From: Bemisia tabaci
Taxonomy: Eukaryota; Arthropoda; Insecta; Hemiptera; Aleyrodidae
Reading direction: 5' to 3'
Length of the DNA: 64,000 nt
Assembly: GCF_918797505.1 (NCBI RefSeq)
Contig: NC_092800.1
Span: 19,091,313 to 19,155,312, forward strand
Part shown: positions 1 through 11,344 of the stretch, in pieces
How the letters are laid out: each line of letters opens with the position of its first letter
Position numbering within the stretch: the stretch's first letter is position 1
Notes under the pieces: generated by a model
What the model saw: only the letters and a program-made list of their open reading frames with translations
Database searches by the model: none
What the model was told of the DNA's origin: nothing
Position numbers and translations under genes: made by a program

Positions 1-104
1 CTGGTGGAGACCTCGCCTTTTAGGCGCCCCCGAAGTATTCACGCTCTTTACGCCCCCAGAGCGAGCCCGTGTCAAGTGTGTTGCCGGGCGAGATTTAGCC
101 CTTT

Positions 105-1983
105 CAAAAATCGATTTTTAATGTTGCCGAATCGATATACTGATCGGTTAAATCGATTTTGAACGATTTATTAAGGAAAATCGATGATTTTTCAGGATCG
201 AAATTGTTTATTTTCGATTCATGAATGAATAAATGCATCTGAAATGACTGAAGCACACGGAACCCTACGTATTTTGATACGTAGAATTGATTTTTAACGT
301 TGACGAATCGATTTATCTATCGTTTGTATCGATTTTTTGCGATTTTTTACGGAAAATCGATGACTTTTCGGAATTAGAATCGGGTTTGCTCCATCCGAGA
401 TCGGAGATATGTACCCAACATGATTGGAGCACATCGACTCTTACGTATTTTTATACGTGGAATCGATCTATAACCTCGATAAGTCGATATATCGATCAAT
501 TGTATTGAATTTTTTCGATTTTTTGCGGAAAATCGATGGTTTATCGGGATTGAGATAGGTGTCTCTCCATCCAAGATCGGAGAAATGTACCCTTTATGAT
601 TGGAGCACATCAATTCTTACGTATTTCTACACGTAGAATCAATTTTAAACGTCGACGAGTCGATATATCGATCTGACATACACAACTCTTGCGATTTTTT
701 ACGGATATTCGATGGTTCTTTTGGACTGGCATTCGAAACATCTACCAGACATGACTGGAGCACATCGATTCGTTTGTGATTATTATCGCAAAATCAATTT
801 TTAAGAAGTCGACGAGTCGATACGTTGACTGGTCATATTGATTTCTTGTGATTTTTATGGAAAATCGATTTTTTGAACAGGAATGAAATTGGTTACTAAC
901 GGTTCGAGGGTGGAGATATGCACCTGACATACGGTCGGAGCACGCCGTTTCCACGTACTTTTACACGTAGAATCATTTTTAAGGTTGACGAGTCGGTTTG
1001 GCGATCTGACAAATCAATTTTTTGTGATTTACGGAAATCCCATGGTTTCTTGAAGTTGAAATAATTTTGATTTTAATCAAAATGGGAATGAAGGAATGCA
1101 CCCGACACGAAATGATTCTACGTGTAAAAGTACGTGGAAACGGCGTGCTCCGACCGTATGTCAGGTGCATATCTCCACCCTCGGACCGTTAGTAACCAAT
1201 TTCATTCCTGTTCAAAAAATCGATTTTCCATAAAAATCACAAGAAATCAATATGACCAGTCAATGTATCGACTCGTCGACTTCTTAAAAATTGATTTTGC
1301 GAGAATAATCACAAACGAATCGATGTGCTCCAGTCATGTCTGGTAGATGTTTCGAATGCCAGTCCAAAAGAACCATCGAATATCCGTAAAAAATCGCAAG
1401 AGTTGTGTATGTCAGATCGATATATCGACTCGTCGACGTTTAAAATTGATTCTACGTGTAGAAATACGTAAGAATTGATGTGCTCCAATCATAAAGGGTA
1501 CATTTCTCCGATCTTGGATGGAGAGACACCTATCTCAATCCCGATAAACCATCGATTTTCCGCAAAAAATCGAAAAAATTCAATACAATTGATCGATATA
1601 TCGACTTATCGAGGTTATAGATCGATTCCACGTATAAAAATACGTAAGAGTCGATGTGCTCCAATCATGTTGGGTACATATCTCCGATCTCGGATGGAGC
1701 AAACCCGATTCTAATTCCGAAAAGTCATCGATTTTCCGTAAAAAATCGCAAAAAATTCGATACAAACGATAGATAAATCGATTCGTCAACGTTAAAAATC
1801 AATTCTACGTATCAAAATACATAGGGTTACGTGTGCTTCAGTCATTTCAGATGCATTTATTCATTCATGAATCGAAAATAAACAATTTCGATCCTGAAAA
1901 ATCATCGATTTTCCTTAATAAATCGTTCAAAATCGATTTAACCGATCATTATATCGATTCGACAACTTTAAAAATCGATTTTA
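105..1983. repeat. Large inverted repeat built of ~175-bp satellite units
   Basis: Two arms of about 870 bp (105-978 and 1110-1983) are near-identical reverse complements around a ~130-bp spacer. Within each arm, degenerate units recur every 155-180 bp, with starts near 267, 441, 619, 769 and 953. Units carry ACGTATTTTTACACGTAGAAT, TCGATATATCGAT and GGAAAATCGATGGTTTTTC motifs. Mirror-image short ORFs in the two arms follow from the palindrome and are not genes. Confidence 0.9.
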
Positions 1984-3073
1984 CGTGTAAAAACACGTAG
2001 GAATCAATGTGCTACACATGCGTAGACAACGATAAGAACCCCGCCGATACATCATTTCTACAAGAAAACAGCAAAAAATTAGGCCGGATTGTGACCCCTT
2101 TGCCCCCCCGTAGCTCGAAAACGGTTCCTATACTCATCTTGAAATTTTTTCCTGAGTTTTCTGTTAATATAAGCTTCCATTTAAACCTTGGTCCGATGGT
2201 CGAATCGAATACCTAAAAAGGGGCCAAATTTTGGGAGGCTCTTTTCTGCTCCTGCGTTAAAGTCTCTGAGTCGGCCGAAAAGAGTTCAAGTTCTCCTTCA
2301 TTTTGTGGATATGCACTTCTAACCTCTCGAAAATCAAAATACCAGTATCACGTGCCTTGCTCCATCCAACTTTTGTACTCTGCGGTAAATCTCGGAGTCC
2401 GCAGAAAAGAGACCAGTTGCACTTTTTCATTGTTGTGGATGTGCGAGAAACCGGGTCTGTGAAAAGAGACCTCATCTTTTGCAGGTTTTTAACTTGGCGC
2501 GAAAAAGGATCGGAGGAAGCGCCTGCGAAGTTGTATGAATACCTCAAGCATTGCACCGTCTTCCTGAGCTCGATCCCCAGTCTCGCTCTCGGCTCTTGAC
2601 TTACGAATCGCGCAAAGCTCCGATATGCACACGCTATTTGAAGGTATTTATGCTGAAAGGAACTATTTTGCATGTAAACCGTATGTACATAGTTCCTTTT
2701 AGAATAAATGTGTCCATTTGGAAATGCGTAAGGCACTAGGGCAACGCGCGTACACAACTTCAAAGTTGTTTGCAAAAATGGAGTGCATTTTGATGGAAAC
2801 AAAATAGATTTTATACCATCCATTATTGGAGGTCGTAGCCCACGCAATTTTCCCAACGCCTACGCAGTTTGCAAACAACCGTTGCAACTCGTTGGTTCGT
2901 GAACACTGAACATTTTGCACCCCTGATCCGCTCCCTCTAACTCTCCCAGAGTCGCCGCCATTTTTTTTTTTTTAAGCTTTTGCATCTCCATGAGATTCAG
3001 TGCCCATGGCGTGCCTCAGGTATTTAATAAAACTGGGCAAAGGTAAGCATATTGAGTGATTGAAGAAAGGTAC
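1984..3073. other. No recognised gene; hairpin at 2650-2705
   Basis: I recognise no coding exon here. A 199-codon minus-strand ORF (2856-2257) has no family features. A short hairpin has AAAGGAACTAT and ATAGTTCCTTT arms near 2655-2702. Two imperfect direct repeats (about 2255-2290 and 2378-2412) both contain GTCTCTGAGTC-like and GAAAAGAG motifs. Confidence 0.4.
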
Positions 3074-3313
3074 CTCTTCCTCTGAATTTGTTGTTGGGGG
3101 CAAAGCCAGTGTGTCCACCATAGAGATAATTCCTGTAAGAGAGGAGCGCTTCATAGGGATTCCGGAGAAGAAGGATAGCGCGGCCATTGAAGAGACTGAC
3201 CTCAGCTGTTTTCTCCGTGGGCAATTTAGGCACTGCACCAGCCAATGCAAAACCATGCGTTTTTTGCACGGATGTGCACCCGCAATCTGGGGACTCCCGC
3301 TCACCAAAAAACC
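3074..3313 (-). CDS. WSCD-type sulfotransferase-like protein, internal exon
   Basis: This exon runs from an acceptor (GTTGCAG before 3313) to a donor (GAAGAG|GTACC after 3074). Its 240 nt enter with two bases and leave with one, encoding 79 complete codons. The protein starts FFGERE and contains AILLLRNPYEALLSYRNYLYGGHTG, the region of WSC-domain-containing (WSCD1/2) sulfotransferase-like proteins that corresponds to the 3'-phosphate-binding motif of the sulfotransferase fold (Arg-Asn-Pro-Tyr). Joined to the upstream exon ending at 5260, the split codon becomes GGG and the reading frame continues. The next exon should lie below 3074 but I did not find it. These proteins are type II Golgi membrane proteins in other animals. 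Confidence 0.72.
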
Positions 3314-3482
3314 CTGCAACGATATCATTTAAATTCGTCATTTTTCCCAACAAAATTCGGCTCTTGGATAGCTCGCCGACCGCGGAACTGCCAGTTTAAG
3401 AGTGAAATATGGGTCAGTTACGTTGGGGATGGAGGTTTTTCTTGAGAGATTAATCTGGAGGTATTAAAAACCATGCCCTCGT

Positions 3483-3502
3483 AGGTTTGATTAATCAAAC
3501 CT
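3483..3502. repeat. 20-bp perfect palindrome
   Basis: AGGTTTGATTAATCAAACCT is a perfect palindrome just left of the 942-bp terminal-inverted-repeat element. It may be the remnant of another excised element; function unknown. Confidence 0.6.
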
Positions 3503-3513
3503 CTTGGAACTAT

Positions 3514-4455
3514 CCCTGGTAAAAATTGGCGATAAGAGCTGCGTTTCAAAATACCATAGGAATTCTTATAGCCGGCTAAAGAAGGCTACAGAAAATCATA
3601 AAGCTGGCTGTAGAATGCGGAGAAAATCATACGGCCGGGCTATACGAAGCGATAAAAAATTATGCAGCCGGGCTATAGTTCCTATCGCCGGGCTTTACAC
3701 TTTATTGCCTGGCTGTTGCTTTTTCTCCATCGATTATAAAAGGCTATAAGAAATTGTGTAGAAATTCGTGTGCTTTGGAAATCATTAAGTTTGATACGGA
3801 GCCACCTTAATATTTACAAAACGCACATTATATTTTCCTTAAATACATATTTTTTTTTCAATAATTAAAATGAGAATAATCCATACAGGATGTCCAAACA
3901 CTTCAAAATCATGAGTTGAATAACGCTGACTGCGCCAGATTAAATATTAGAGCCTAACACAAAGCGGAGCGGCGACGCAATGGCGCCTACAAACCTAACA
4001 GGGATACTTCACGCATTGCGCAACGCGTGAAGTATCCCTGTTAGGTTTGTAGGCGCCAATGCGTGTTTCGCGCTGGCTGCCCGCCTGCCACGGCGCTTGA
4101 AGCAACTATTTCACACCAGAGGTATTGCACAGTATCATACGAAACTGAAGGCGATCTAATATATTAGGAATGGCAGGCATCCATCAAAAGTACGGAGCTT
4201 TCCTCGCAAAATAAATCAAGATACTACGGCCCAAAAAGAGAGCAGTATTCCAAAAACTCACCAAGTCCTAGCATCTGTAATTAGTAACGTTTAGCATACT
4301 TTATCGCCTGGCTGTTGCTTAATCGACATCGGCTATAAAAGGCTATAAGAAATTGTGTAGCCGGCTATAGAAGCTATTGGAAATCTTACAGCCGGCTGTA
4401 GGTCTATGGTAATGGTATTTTGGAACACAGATTCTACTGCCAATTTTTACCAGAG
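3514..4455. mobile_element. CCCTGG-family non-autonomous TIR element, copy 1
   Basis: This 942-bp element begins CCCTGGTAAAAATTGGC and ends GCCAATTTTTACCAGAG. The subterminal region is rich in AGCCGGCTATA motifs, and the centre (about 3980-4060) is a near-perfect palindrome starting and ending in GGCGCCTACAAACCTAACAG or its complement. No transposase is encoded. Full-length relatives lie at 19107-19993 and 45531-46477, in the opposite orientation, and a partial one lies at 9420-9921. Confidence 0.9.
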
Positions 4456-4535
4456 TTTGCTCGTGTGTCGACTCGCTCAATGAGTCAGTTGCGCTGGTCT
4501 TAGAATCGTATTTTAATGCTTCATTCTTGTCCATC

Positions 4536-4847
4536 AGCTAAAAATACTGAAGTTCTGTCCAAGCAGCAACTTTCTACGTTCAATATTAACCGAGATATCG
4601 CGCTTTGAAAAACTTTTTTGACGTCATCCACCGCTGTAGTGACACCTTCGGTTTCTTCTACCTTGCTTCCATCCGAGTTTCACATTAAGCAACTAGTACA
4701 ACCAGTAACTGATGAAAGCAAGGTGGAAGAAACCAAGGGTGTCTTCACCGCGGTGGATGACGTCACAAACCGAATTTTTCAAAGCGCGATATTTTGGTTG
4801 ATATTGAACGTAGAGAGTTGCTGTTCGGACGAATTTTCATTTAGCTA
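4536..4847. mobile_element. Palindromic MITE with GTCC termini
   Basis: Inverted arms of about 60 bp start near 4557 (AGCAACTTTCTACGTTCAAT) and end near 4830 (ATTGAACGTAGAGAGTTGCT). A weaker extension of the inverted repeat reaches AGCTAA on both sides. Inner arms share GACGTCATCCACCGC and its complement. Non-coding. Confidence 0.8.
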
Positions 4848-5259
4848 ATCTACAATAATCAAGCACCCAAATACGATTCTAAGATCAGCGCAAAATGACC
4901 TGCTAAAGCGTGGAATTTTGAGAATCTGGTTAGCGCCATCAGGTGTTGCCATTATTGTGCAAATGACTCTTTCATTTAAGGGAAATGTCAGTAAGAATAA
5001 TAGTTTTTGCCACAAAAATGAGGAAAAAAATGTCTTGATAATAATTCCTTAAATTATTCCGATACAATTCCTTTAAATTGCAGCAAAGGCATGTAAGTTC
5101 TTCTATAGTAAGAAACAGCAGACACAATCCTAGCAACAACTGTGCTATACTGTGCTACGGAAGAATGTCGTATGAGCCTTGATTTTTGTACTCACTATGC
5201 TCTCTTCGCTATCACGGCAGCGCTGTAACATGAGAAGAGTTTGTGCAGAGATGAAGTAC

Positions 5260-5490
5260 CTTTGCTGAAGATGAGTTTGTCGGCGTAGACGCTACCGGTA
5301 AAGATCCCGGTGGTGGTCTCAATCAAGTAGCGGACCCAAGTGTTCCCACTTCCGGGGAAAGAGACGAGGGCCGTCATCGGGAGACTCTTCTGCCTCGCGA
5401 ACTGGATGTAGTACTGGCGACACTCCTCCGAGCTCGGCCACGGTGTGAACTTCTTCTTCTTCCGGTCGATCTCGACCGCCATCAGGTAAC
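5260..5490 (-). CDS. WSCD-type sulfotransferase-like protein, PAPS-binding exon
   Basis: The exon spans 231 nt from acceptor TTTCCAG (before 5490) to donor AAAG|GTACTT (after 5260). It encodes [17 protein letters not shown] at the start, then [18 protein letters not shown] and [21 protein letters not shown] is the P-loop-like 5'-phosphosulfate-binding motif of sulfotransferases, and the following GI.TGSVY.D is typical of WSCD1/2 proteins. The exon ends with a single G that pairs with GG of the next exon (3313-3074), an exact phase match. The acceptor has a weak pyrimidine tract, so the exact upstream border is less certain. N-terminal WSC domains are not seen in the window. Confidence 0.75.
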
Positions 5491-5579
5491 CTGGAAACCA
5501 CGCCACGTCCTCGCATCAGCTTACTCCCACCTGTATCGCCCCAATTCTAGAACCCAGCCAGCGGGCTGATTATTGCGAT

Positions 5580-6081
5580 GGAGATGTTGCATGTGTGGGG
5601 AATTTGCGATTTGACTGTTGATTTCTATGTAAAAGTTCGCGAGAAACACGATGGTGCCACTGGTTTTCTCTGAAATCAACTCCCAAGCTCCATAAAAGCT
5701 CTCAAAGTGAGGCCAAAATGGAGGGGATATCCCACCCTACCCTGAGAGTCCACCTCTACATCAATACAAACTCTCCACGCAAAGATAGAGAGCAAATACA
5801 TTGACAGGGCTGTCACTTTATTCGGGGACTCTAAAACTGAAAACACGGCATCACTGCTTATGTAATTATTCCCTATCTTCGCATGGAGAGTTTGTTTTGA
5901 TGTAGAGGTGGACTCTCAGGGTAGGGCGGGATATCCCCTCCATTTTGGCCTCACTTCGAGAGCTTTTTTTGAGCTTGGGAGATGATTTCAGAGAAAACCA
6001 GTGGCACCATTGTGTTTCTCGCAAAATTTTACTTAAGAAACAACAGTCAAATCGCAAATCACTCATACCCGCAACATCTCC
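5580..6081. mobile_element. Foldback element F, copy 1
   Basis: Begins GGAGATGTTGCATGTG and ends GCAACATCTCC. The two halves are long inverted copies of each other (TGCGATTTGACTGTTGAT, AAACCAGTGGCACCAT and GGAGGGGATATCCC appear in both orientations). The flanking ~36-bp sequence ATTCTAGAACCCAGCCAGCG...TGCAAT occurs on both sides and again at 6997-7032. Confidence 0.85.
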
Positions 6082-6117
6082 ATTCTAGAACCCAGCCAGC
6101 GGGCTGATTATTGCAAT

Positions 6118-6996
6118 GGAGATGTTGCATGTGTGAGGAATTTGCGATTTGACTGATGATTCTTATGTAAAAGTTCGCGAGAAACACGATAGTGCCACTG
6201 GTTTTCTCTGAAATCATCTCCCAAGCTCAAAAAAAGCTCTCAAAGTGAGGCCAAAATGGAGGGGATATACCACGCTATCTTGAGAGTCCACCTCTACACC
6301 AAGACAAACTCTCCATGCAAAGATAGGGAGCAAATACATTAACAAGGTTGCCGTATTTTCAGTTTTGGATTCCCTAAACAAGGTGGCAACCCTGTCAATG
6401 TATTTGCTCCCTATCTGCGCATGGAGAGTTTGTATTGATGTAGACCAAGGTAGATTAACACAGGTATGGACAAGTTGGAAATTTCTCATGAGCCTCAGTA
6501 CGTGTCACATGACTTCGTGGCGTAGGTTAAGGGGCCAGTTTGACCGCGCTATTCTTAACTTTATTGAATAATTGCTCCATTTAAACATCATAACACTATC
6601 ACGCATTAACAATGGTAGGTAATAAGATCCTCGGGATCAAATTATTTCCAAAACTTAAAAAACGAATTATTACCAAATTGGAGAAACATAACCAATAAAT
6701 CACCAACCAATCACAATAATGAAAGCATAAAAATGGCGGTCGTTAAGGGGTCACTAGAGAGCCAATAACAGGCCGGATTTTCAACTTGTCCATACCTGTG
6801 CTAATCTACCTTGGATGTTGACGTGGGCTCTCAGGATAGCGTGGGATATCCCCTCCATTTTGGCCTCAACTCGAGAGCTTTTTATGAGCTTGGGAGTTGA
6901 TTTCAGAGAAAACCAGTGGCACCATCGTGTTTCTTGCGGACTTTTACATGAGAATCAACAGTCAAATCGCCAATTCCTCACACATGCAACATCTCC
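6118..6996. mobile_element. Foldback element F, copy 2 (interrupted)
   Basis: A second copy of element F with the same GGAGATG...CATCTCC termini, directly following copy 1 and separated from it only by the 36-bp repeat. Its right half is split by another inverted-repeat element at 6443-6814. A fragment of the same family occurs at about 46708-46810. Confidence 0.85.
6443..6814. mobile_element. TIR element nested in foldback F copy 2
   Basis: Terminal inverted repeats of about 33 bp: CCAAGGTAGATTAACACAGG at the left and CCTGTGCTAATCTACCTTGG at the right. The interior is unique, AT-rich and without a convincing ORF. It interrupts the sequence GATGTAGAGGTGGACTCTCAGG of element F. Confidence 0.85.
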
Positions 6997-7032
6997 ATTC
7001 TAGAACCCAGCCAGCGGGCTGATTGTTGCAAT

Positions 7033-7437
7033 ACAGGGTTGCCACAGTCAGGGAAAACCGGGAAATGTCAGGGATTTTAAAAAGTCAGGGAAAACCTGAA
7101 GCCCAAACTTTGGCTGTTCCATTAAAAGCGATGGATTAGCGATGTTCCTCAGGGAAGAGCGTGTGGGAGTGGGGCTCCACTCCATCATTATCAATAGATG
7201 TGAAAGTCTACAGTCGGGCTGCTACAAATGTCAGGAAAAAATCGTTAAGTCATCTTTATTTGCTCTCTCGAGAGGGATTGATGTTCCGAACAACACATTT
7301 TTCCTGAAAACTATTTCTAACCATGTATTTTTAACAATTAGGCACTTGTTCAATTTTCAAGGAATTTCATCAAAATGTGTCATGGAAATCGGGGAAATGT
7401 CAGGGAATGAAATTTTCTAAATTTTGTGGCAACCTTG
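7033..7437. mobile_element. GGTTGCCACAG-family TIR element, copy 1
   Basis: Begins GGTTGCCACAGTCAGGGAAA and ends AAATTTTGTGGCAACCTT. Subterminal GTCAGGGAAA motifs are repeated at both ends. The interior has a 92-codon ORF with no recognisable domain. A second copy lies at 47261-47811 and a diverged fragment at about 56640-56700. Confidence 0.8.
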
Positions 7438-7455
7438 ATTCTGAAACCCAGTCAG

Positions 7456-7711
7456 CGGGCTGATTGTTGAAATTGGTAAACGAAGCTATAGGCAAAGAAG
7501 ACAAAAAGGTTATTGAAGGATCATATTTGTAGAAGGGGGTGGTTGCAATGGACAAAGGAAGTAAGTAACAGACTAACTAACGCAACCCATGGGAGACTAT
7601 AATTAGTCCACCATTTTCTCCCTTAGTCTATGAGGATCACTAATTTTCAACTAATAGGATTTCTCTATACTCCTAAGTCTTCTTTGTCTATCAATTTCAA
7701 CAGTCAGCCCG
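7456..7711. mobile_element. CGGGCTGATTATTGAAATT MITE, copy a
   Basis: A ~255-bp palindromic MITE. The left end is CGGGCTGATTGTTGAAATT and the right end AATTTCAACAGTCAGCCCG; both ends carry GACAAAGAAGAC or its complement. No coding capacity. Five copies in the window: here, 7818-8075, 8078-8351, 28604-28875 and 48707-48979. Confidence 0.85.
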
Positions 7712-7817
7712 GCCGCAAAGCTCTCCCGTCCAAAAGTTGTCAAGTAAAGCCCAAGTCTAGAGGAAAATTTCCACTCAAGTTCACTTCATACAGATTACCC
7801 AAGTTTTTGGCCCTGAG

Positions 7818-8075
7818 CGGGCTGATTATTGAAATTAATAGACAAAGAAGACATAGGGGGTATAAAGAAATCCTATTGGTTGAAATGGGTGGTTCTCATA
7901 GACTAAAAGCGAAAATGATAGACTAACTGCAGTCGGGTCTCTCGTAGGTTGCCGTTAGTCTATTACCTACCTCCTGTGTCCATTGCAACCACCCGCTTCT
8001 ACCAATAGGATCCCTCCAAATCCTTTTTGTCTTCTTTGTCTATTGCTTTGTCCATCAATTTCAGTAATAGCCCGC
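7818..8075. mobile_element. CGGGCTGATTATTGAAATT MITE, copy b
   Basis: Same family as 7456-7711. Left end CGGGCTGATTATTGAAATT, right end ATTTCAGTAATAGCCCGC. Inner arms contain AACCTACGAGAGACCCGACT-like sequence. Confidence 0.85.
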
Positions 8076-8077
8076 AG

Positions 8078-8351
8078 TGAGCTAATTGTTGAAATCGATA
8101 GACAAAGCGATGGACATGGAAGACAGGGGGAAAATGGAGCGATCCTTCCGGTGGAATCGGGTCGTCGCAACGGACAAAATAAGAGGTAAAAAACAGACTA
8201 ACTTACGGCAACCCACTAGAGACTCTTCGGTTAGTCCATCATTCTCCCTCTTTGTCAATGACAACCACCTGTTTCAACCATAAGAATAGCTTCGTTTTCC
8301 CGTCGTCTTCTTTGTCTATAGCTTTGTGTATCGGTTTAATAAGCAGCTCGC
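8078..8351. mobile_element. CGGGCTGATTATTGAAATT MITE, copy c
   Basis: Diverged third copy directly abutting copy b. The left end is GTGAGCTAATTGTTGAAATC and the right end GTTTAATAAGCAGCTCGC. Tail-to-head packing of copies a-c suggests a preferred insertion target. Confidence 0.75.
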
Positions 8352-9419
8352 AGGTAACTGAAGTTTTCGGTAGATAACCGAAGTCTCCAGGAAAAAATTC
8401 AAGTCTCAGTATGCCAAACAAAAACTTCAGTTACCTGAACCAAGTTGGGGCCCTATGGCGAAAAACCTCGGTTACTAAGGCTGAAAACGTTAGTGTTAAT
8501 CACGATTTGAAGTTTTTTTCCGTGCGCAGAATTTTACTCCACTTTTTCCATGAGTGTATAGTCCGTACGCTGCTGAGAAAAAAAATTCGGTCATATGAAT
8601 CGTAAGTACGATGTTCTATTATGTAGAATGACTTATCACAAACTTCACGTAGAATTTTTGTAAAATACACCGGAAATGCACGGAATTAAGCTCCGGGTCT
8701 AAGGACATTTTGTCAACGATTTTTTGTCCGCGCTCCTTCTTTGTCCAGTAGTTTACGCCCACAAGTAAAATAAGCAATCGTGACTTGGTCCAAGCGTTAT
8801 ATTTTAGTCAGTATGTAAAAGTATATTGACAATATGGAAATGAGAAATTGAGACAGAAGGAGGTGTTGTTACGGTTGCTCATTTTCTAAATGAAATGCTA
8901 TTACTTTCTCCTTTTGAATCATCTTTTTAAATTGTCATTGGTGAATATTTGGTTTCATTTCTATCCTTAAAATATTGAATATACAATATACCAACAACAA
9001 TACACAATATACAATACAATACAATATACAATATACTGTACATATTACACTGTACTGTATATATTGTATTTATATACAATATATATAAATATGTGTAGGT
9101 ACTTTTTTTAAATTTTTTTTTAATTTTTTCTTTACGAAATTATTACTTCATTTTGAAAACATTTATATTTTTAAAACGTGACAAATATTTGTAAAACCTT
9201 TTCCAAGCGACATTAATCTCAATGAGCCGCAGTTGTGCCGACAGAAACTGCAAAAATGAATAAAAGAGGAAGAAATAAACCAAGGAGCACGCAATCTTTA
9301 GCTTTAACCCATTTGTACATCGATCTTTTAGAGTCAAATACGTCAAATTTTGAGCGTTTCGTTGCGCGTACACCTCGCTGCAGCACAATAAAAGCACAAA
9401 ATGTAAAAGAAAAAAATTA
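8352..9419. other. AT-rich non-coding stretch with TA microsatellite
   Basis: No supported gene. 8975-9090 is an imperfect (CAATA/TATA) microsatellite with many TATACAATA repeats. Short ORFs near 9143-9420 are low-complexity. Confidence 0.5.
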
Positions 9420-9921
9420 AAGTGCTTTGGAAATCATTTTTGACACGGAACCACCAATATTTAAAAAGCACACATTATATTATTCTTCTCCTTTGATAAA
9501 TTGATACATATTTTTTACCCATCAATATAATGAGAATAATCAATGCAGAGTGTGCTAACATTTCAAAATCATGAGTTAAAAAACGCTGACTATGCGAGTA
9601 TAAATATTAAAGCCGAACAGAGCGGAGCGGCATGCTGCCAGCGTGAGAGGCTCACTGGCGCCTACAAACCTAAGTGGATACTTCACGCATTGCACAATGC
9701 TTGACGGCGCCTACAAACCTAAGTGGATACTTCACGCATTGCTCAATGCTTGAAGTATCCACTTAGGTTTGTAGGCGCCAATGCGCGCTCCGCGCTGGGC
9801 GGCGCCTGAAGCAAGTATTTCACAACAGAGGTGTTGCACAGTATTATACGAAATTGAACATATTAAGAATGACAGGCATCCTTTAAAAGTACAGATCTTT
9901 CCTCGCAAAATAAATCAAGAT
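9420..9921. mobile_element. CCCTGG-family element, internal fragment (copy 4)
   Basis: Matches the interior of the 942-bp element, from GTGCTTTGGAAATCATTTTT to AAAATAAATCAAGATACT, but lacks both termini. Its central palindrome carries an extra direct unit (GGCGCCTACAAACCTAAGTG occurs twice, about 50 bp apart, then inverted). Confidence 0.8.
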
Positions 9922-10490
9922 ACTTATCGTACACAGGAAAAACCTAAGAGCCTTTAGCTGAGGCAAATATAGAGGTTTATCCGGTTCAGGTATAACAAGG
10001 TGGGAATTTCTTGAAAGATAATTAAGTCCTGTTAGGTACACCAAAGAGGTGTAGAGAGATTTAGTGAATTTTGTCTCATGGAATTGACGCTCCCCCATTT
10101 TTACCAAAACTCTCAACTATATGTATATTATTCTCCGTTGGACCAAACAGACAAAACAAAAAAACAAGCAAACCCTCATTCTTCCAAGACATTATATATT
10201 TTCATCCAAAAACGTCGTGAGCAATTGTCGTTTGTATTTACATGTGGGCCAATTAACTTTGGGTCTCAACTGGCACGTGGACCAAAACTTCCGCGCCGAA
10301 AAAACGCGTGGACGTAAATTACTGGAAAAAACAGGTGCGCGGACAAAAAATTGTTGACGAAATGTCTTATATGTCCAAGCTCCGTCGTGAGAAAATTCGA
10401 AGGGCGTATTTTCAAAGTCTCAAGAGGGTTTTCATACCGAATCGTCGAGATTTTTGTCGTGAAAATTTTCAAATTGTGCTCTTGGTGCAC
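9922..10490. other. No recognised feature
   Basis: AT-rich sequence with several overlapping short ORFs in all frames, none with a family motif or convincing splice sites. Confidence 0.4.
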
Positions 10491-10722
10491 AGTGGATCGA
10501 GTCGATCAGAGAGGTCGGAAATGAACTTTTTTACTCAAACTGCAAATTTTGATATTTGATTCGTCACATCATACATTTTAAGGGGCGTCCCTAAAAGAGA
10601 ATTTCACGAGAAAATCAATGGAACGACTTTTAGAACCTCAAAGTTTTATATAAACGGAGTTATAAGCTTTTAAAGTTTCCAAATTTTTTCCAACTCCGAC
10701 CTCTCCAACTGACTTGATCCAC
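10491..10722. mobile_element. Short inverted-repeat element
   Basis: The ends GTGGATCGAGTCGATCAGAG and CTGACTTGATCCAC, each next to GAGGTCGGA or its complement, form ~30-bp imperfect inverted repeats around a unique non-coding centre. Confidence 0.6.
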
Positions 10723-11344
10723 CTTGTGGCGGATCGTTTGAGAACTCCTTCTCAATATCTCGAACCGAAGTATGTTTTGCAATATGGACTCATACTTATA
10801 TTGTGACCAGGGCGAGTAATTCAACACAGGTGTTTTGAAAGGCGTTCATGAGAACTGTGAGTCGAATGAAATTACGATAGGCCTTAAGCGGAGATTTATA
10901 GCATGCTCCAACTGTTATCAGCTCGCATGCAGCAGCGTATTTCACTCGAGGTGAAATTAGCGGTCATGCAATATTGCTTCTCTGCACCTAATGTTACATG
11001 GCGTCGAGGCAAGCTTACTCTCTCTAGAGCGCTACCAGTTTTACCATGCTGAAGAAAAACGCCACATGTGGCTCCAGACGCGGCCAAATTCTTTCCGAAG
11101 AAGACTTTAATTTTTAAGAATATTTATCCTTGAATTTTTATAATACCCCCAACAATTTTGAGACTAAGATCGTCGCTTTTTTCAAAAGCTGCACCTATGC
11201 GCCTTGTCCTCCAAGTGACCTCAATTTTAGTACAAGCAGACTGTTCTCATCAAAAAACGAATCAATGACGAAGTATTCAAACGGAGCCGGCTTAAAGCTC
11301 CTCGCATAAAAGTCCAGGCACGGCACCCACAAAAATCACGTGTA
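10723..11344. other. No recognised gene
   Basis: Only short ORFs. 11040-11075 contains a CATGCTGAAGAAAAACGCCA segment resembling the end of the CCGTGCTAAGGAAGAACGCC foldback family, so part of this is old repeat. Confidence 0.4.

Noticed and set aside
742..1346. Two nearly identical ~70-codon ORFs facing each other
   Set aside because: They are mirror images produced by the inverted satellite, not duplicated genes.
2257..2856. 199-codon minus-strand ORF
   Set aside because: No family motif, composition like random sequence, and overlapping open frames on the other strand; no splice or poly(A) context.
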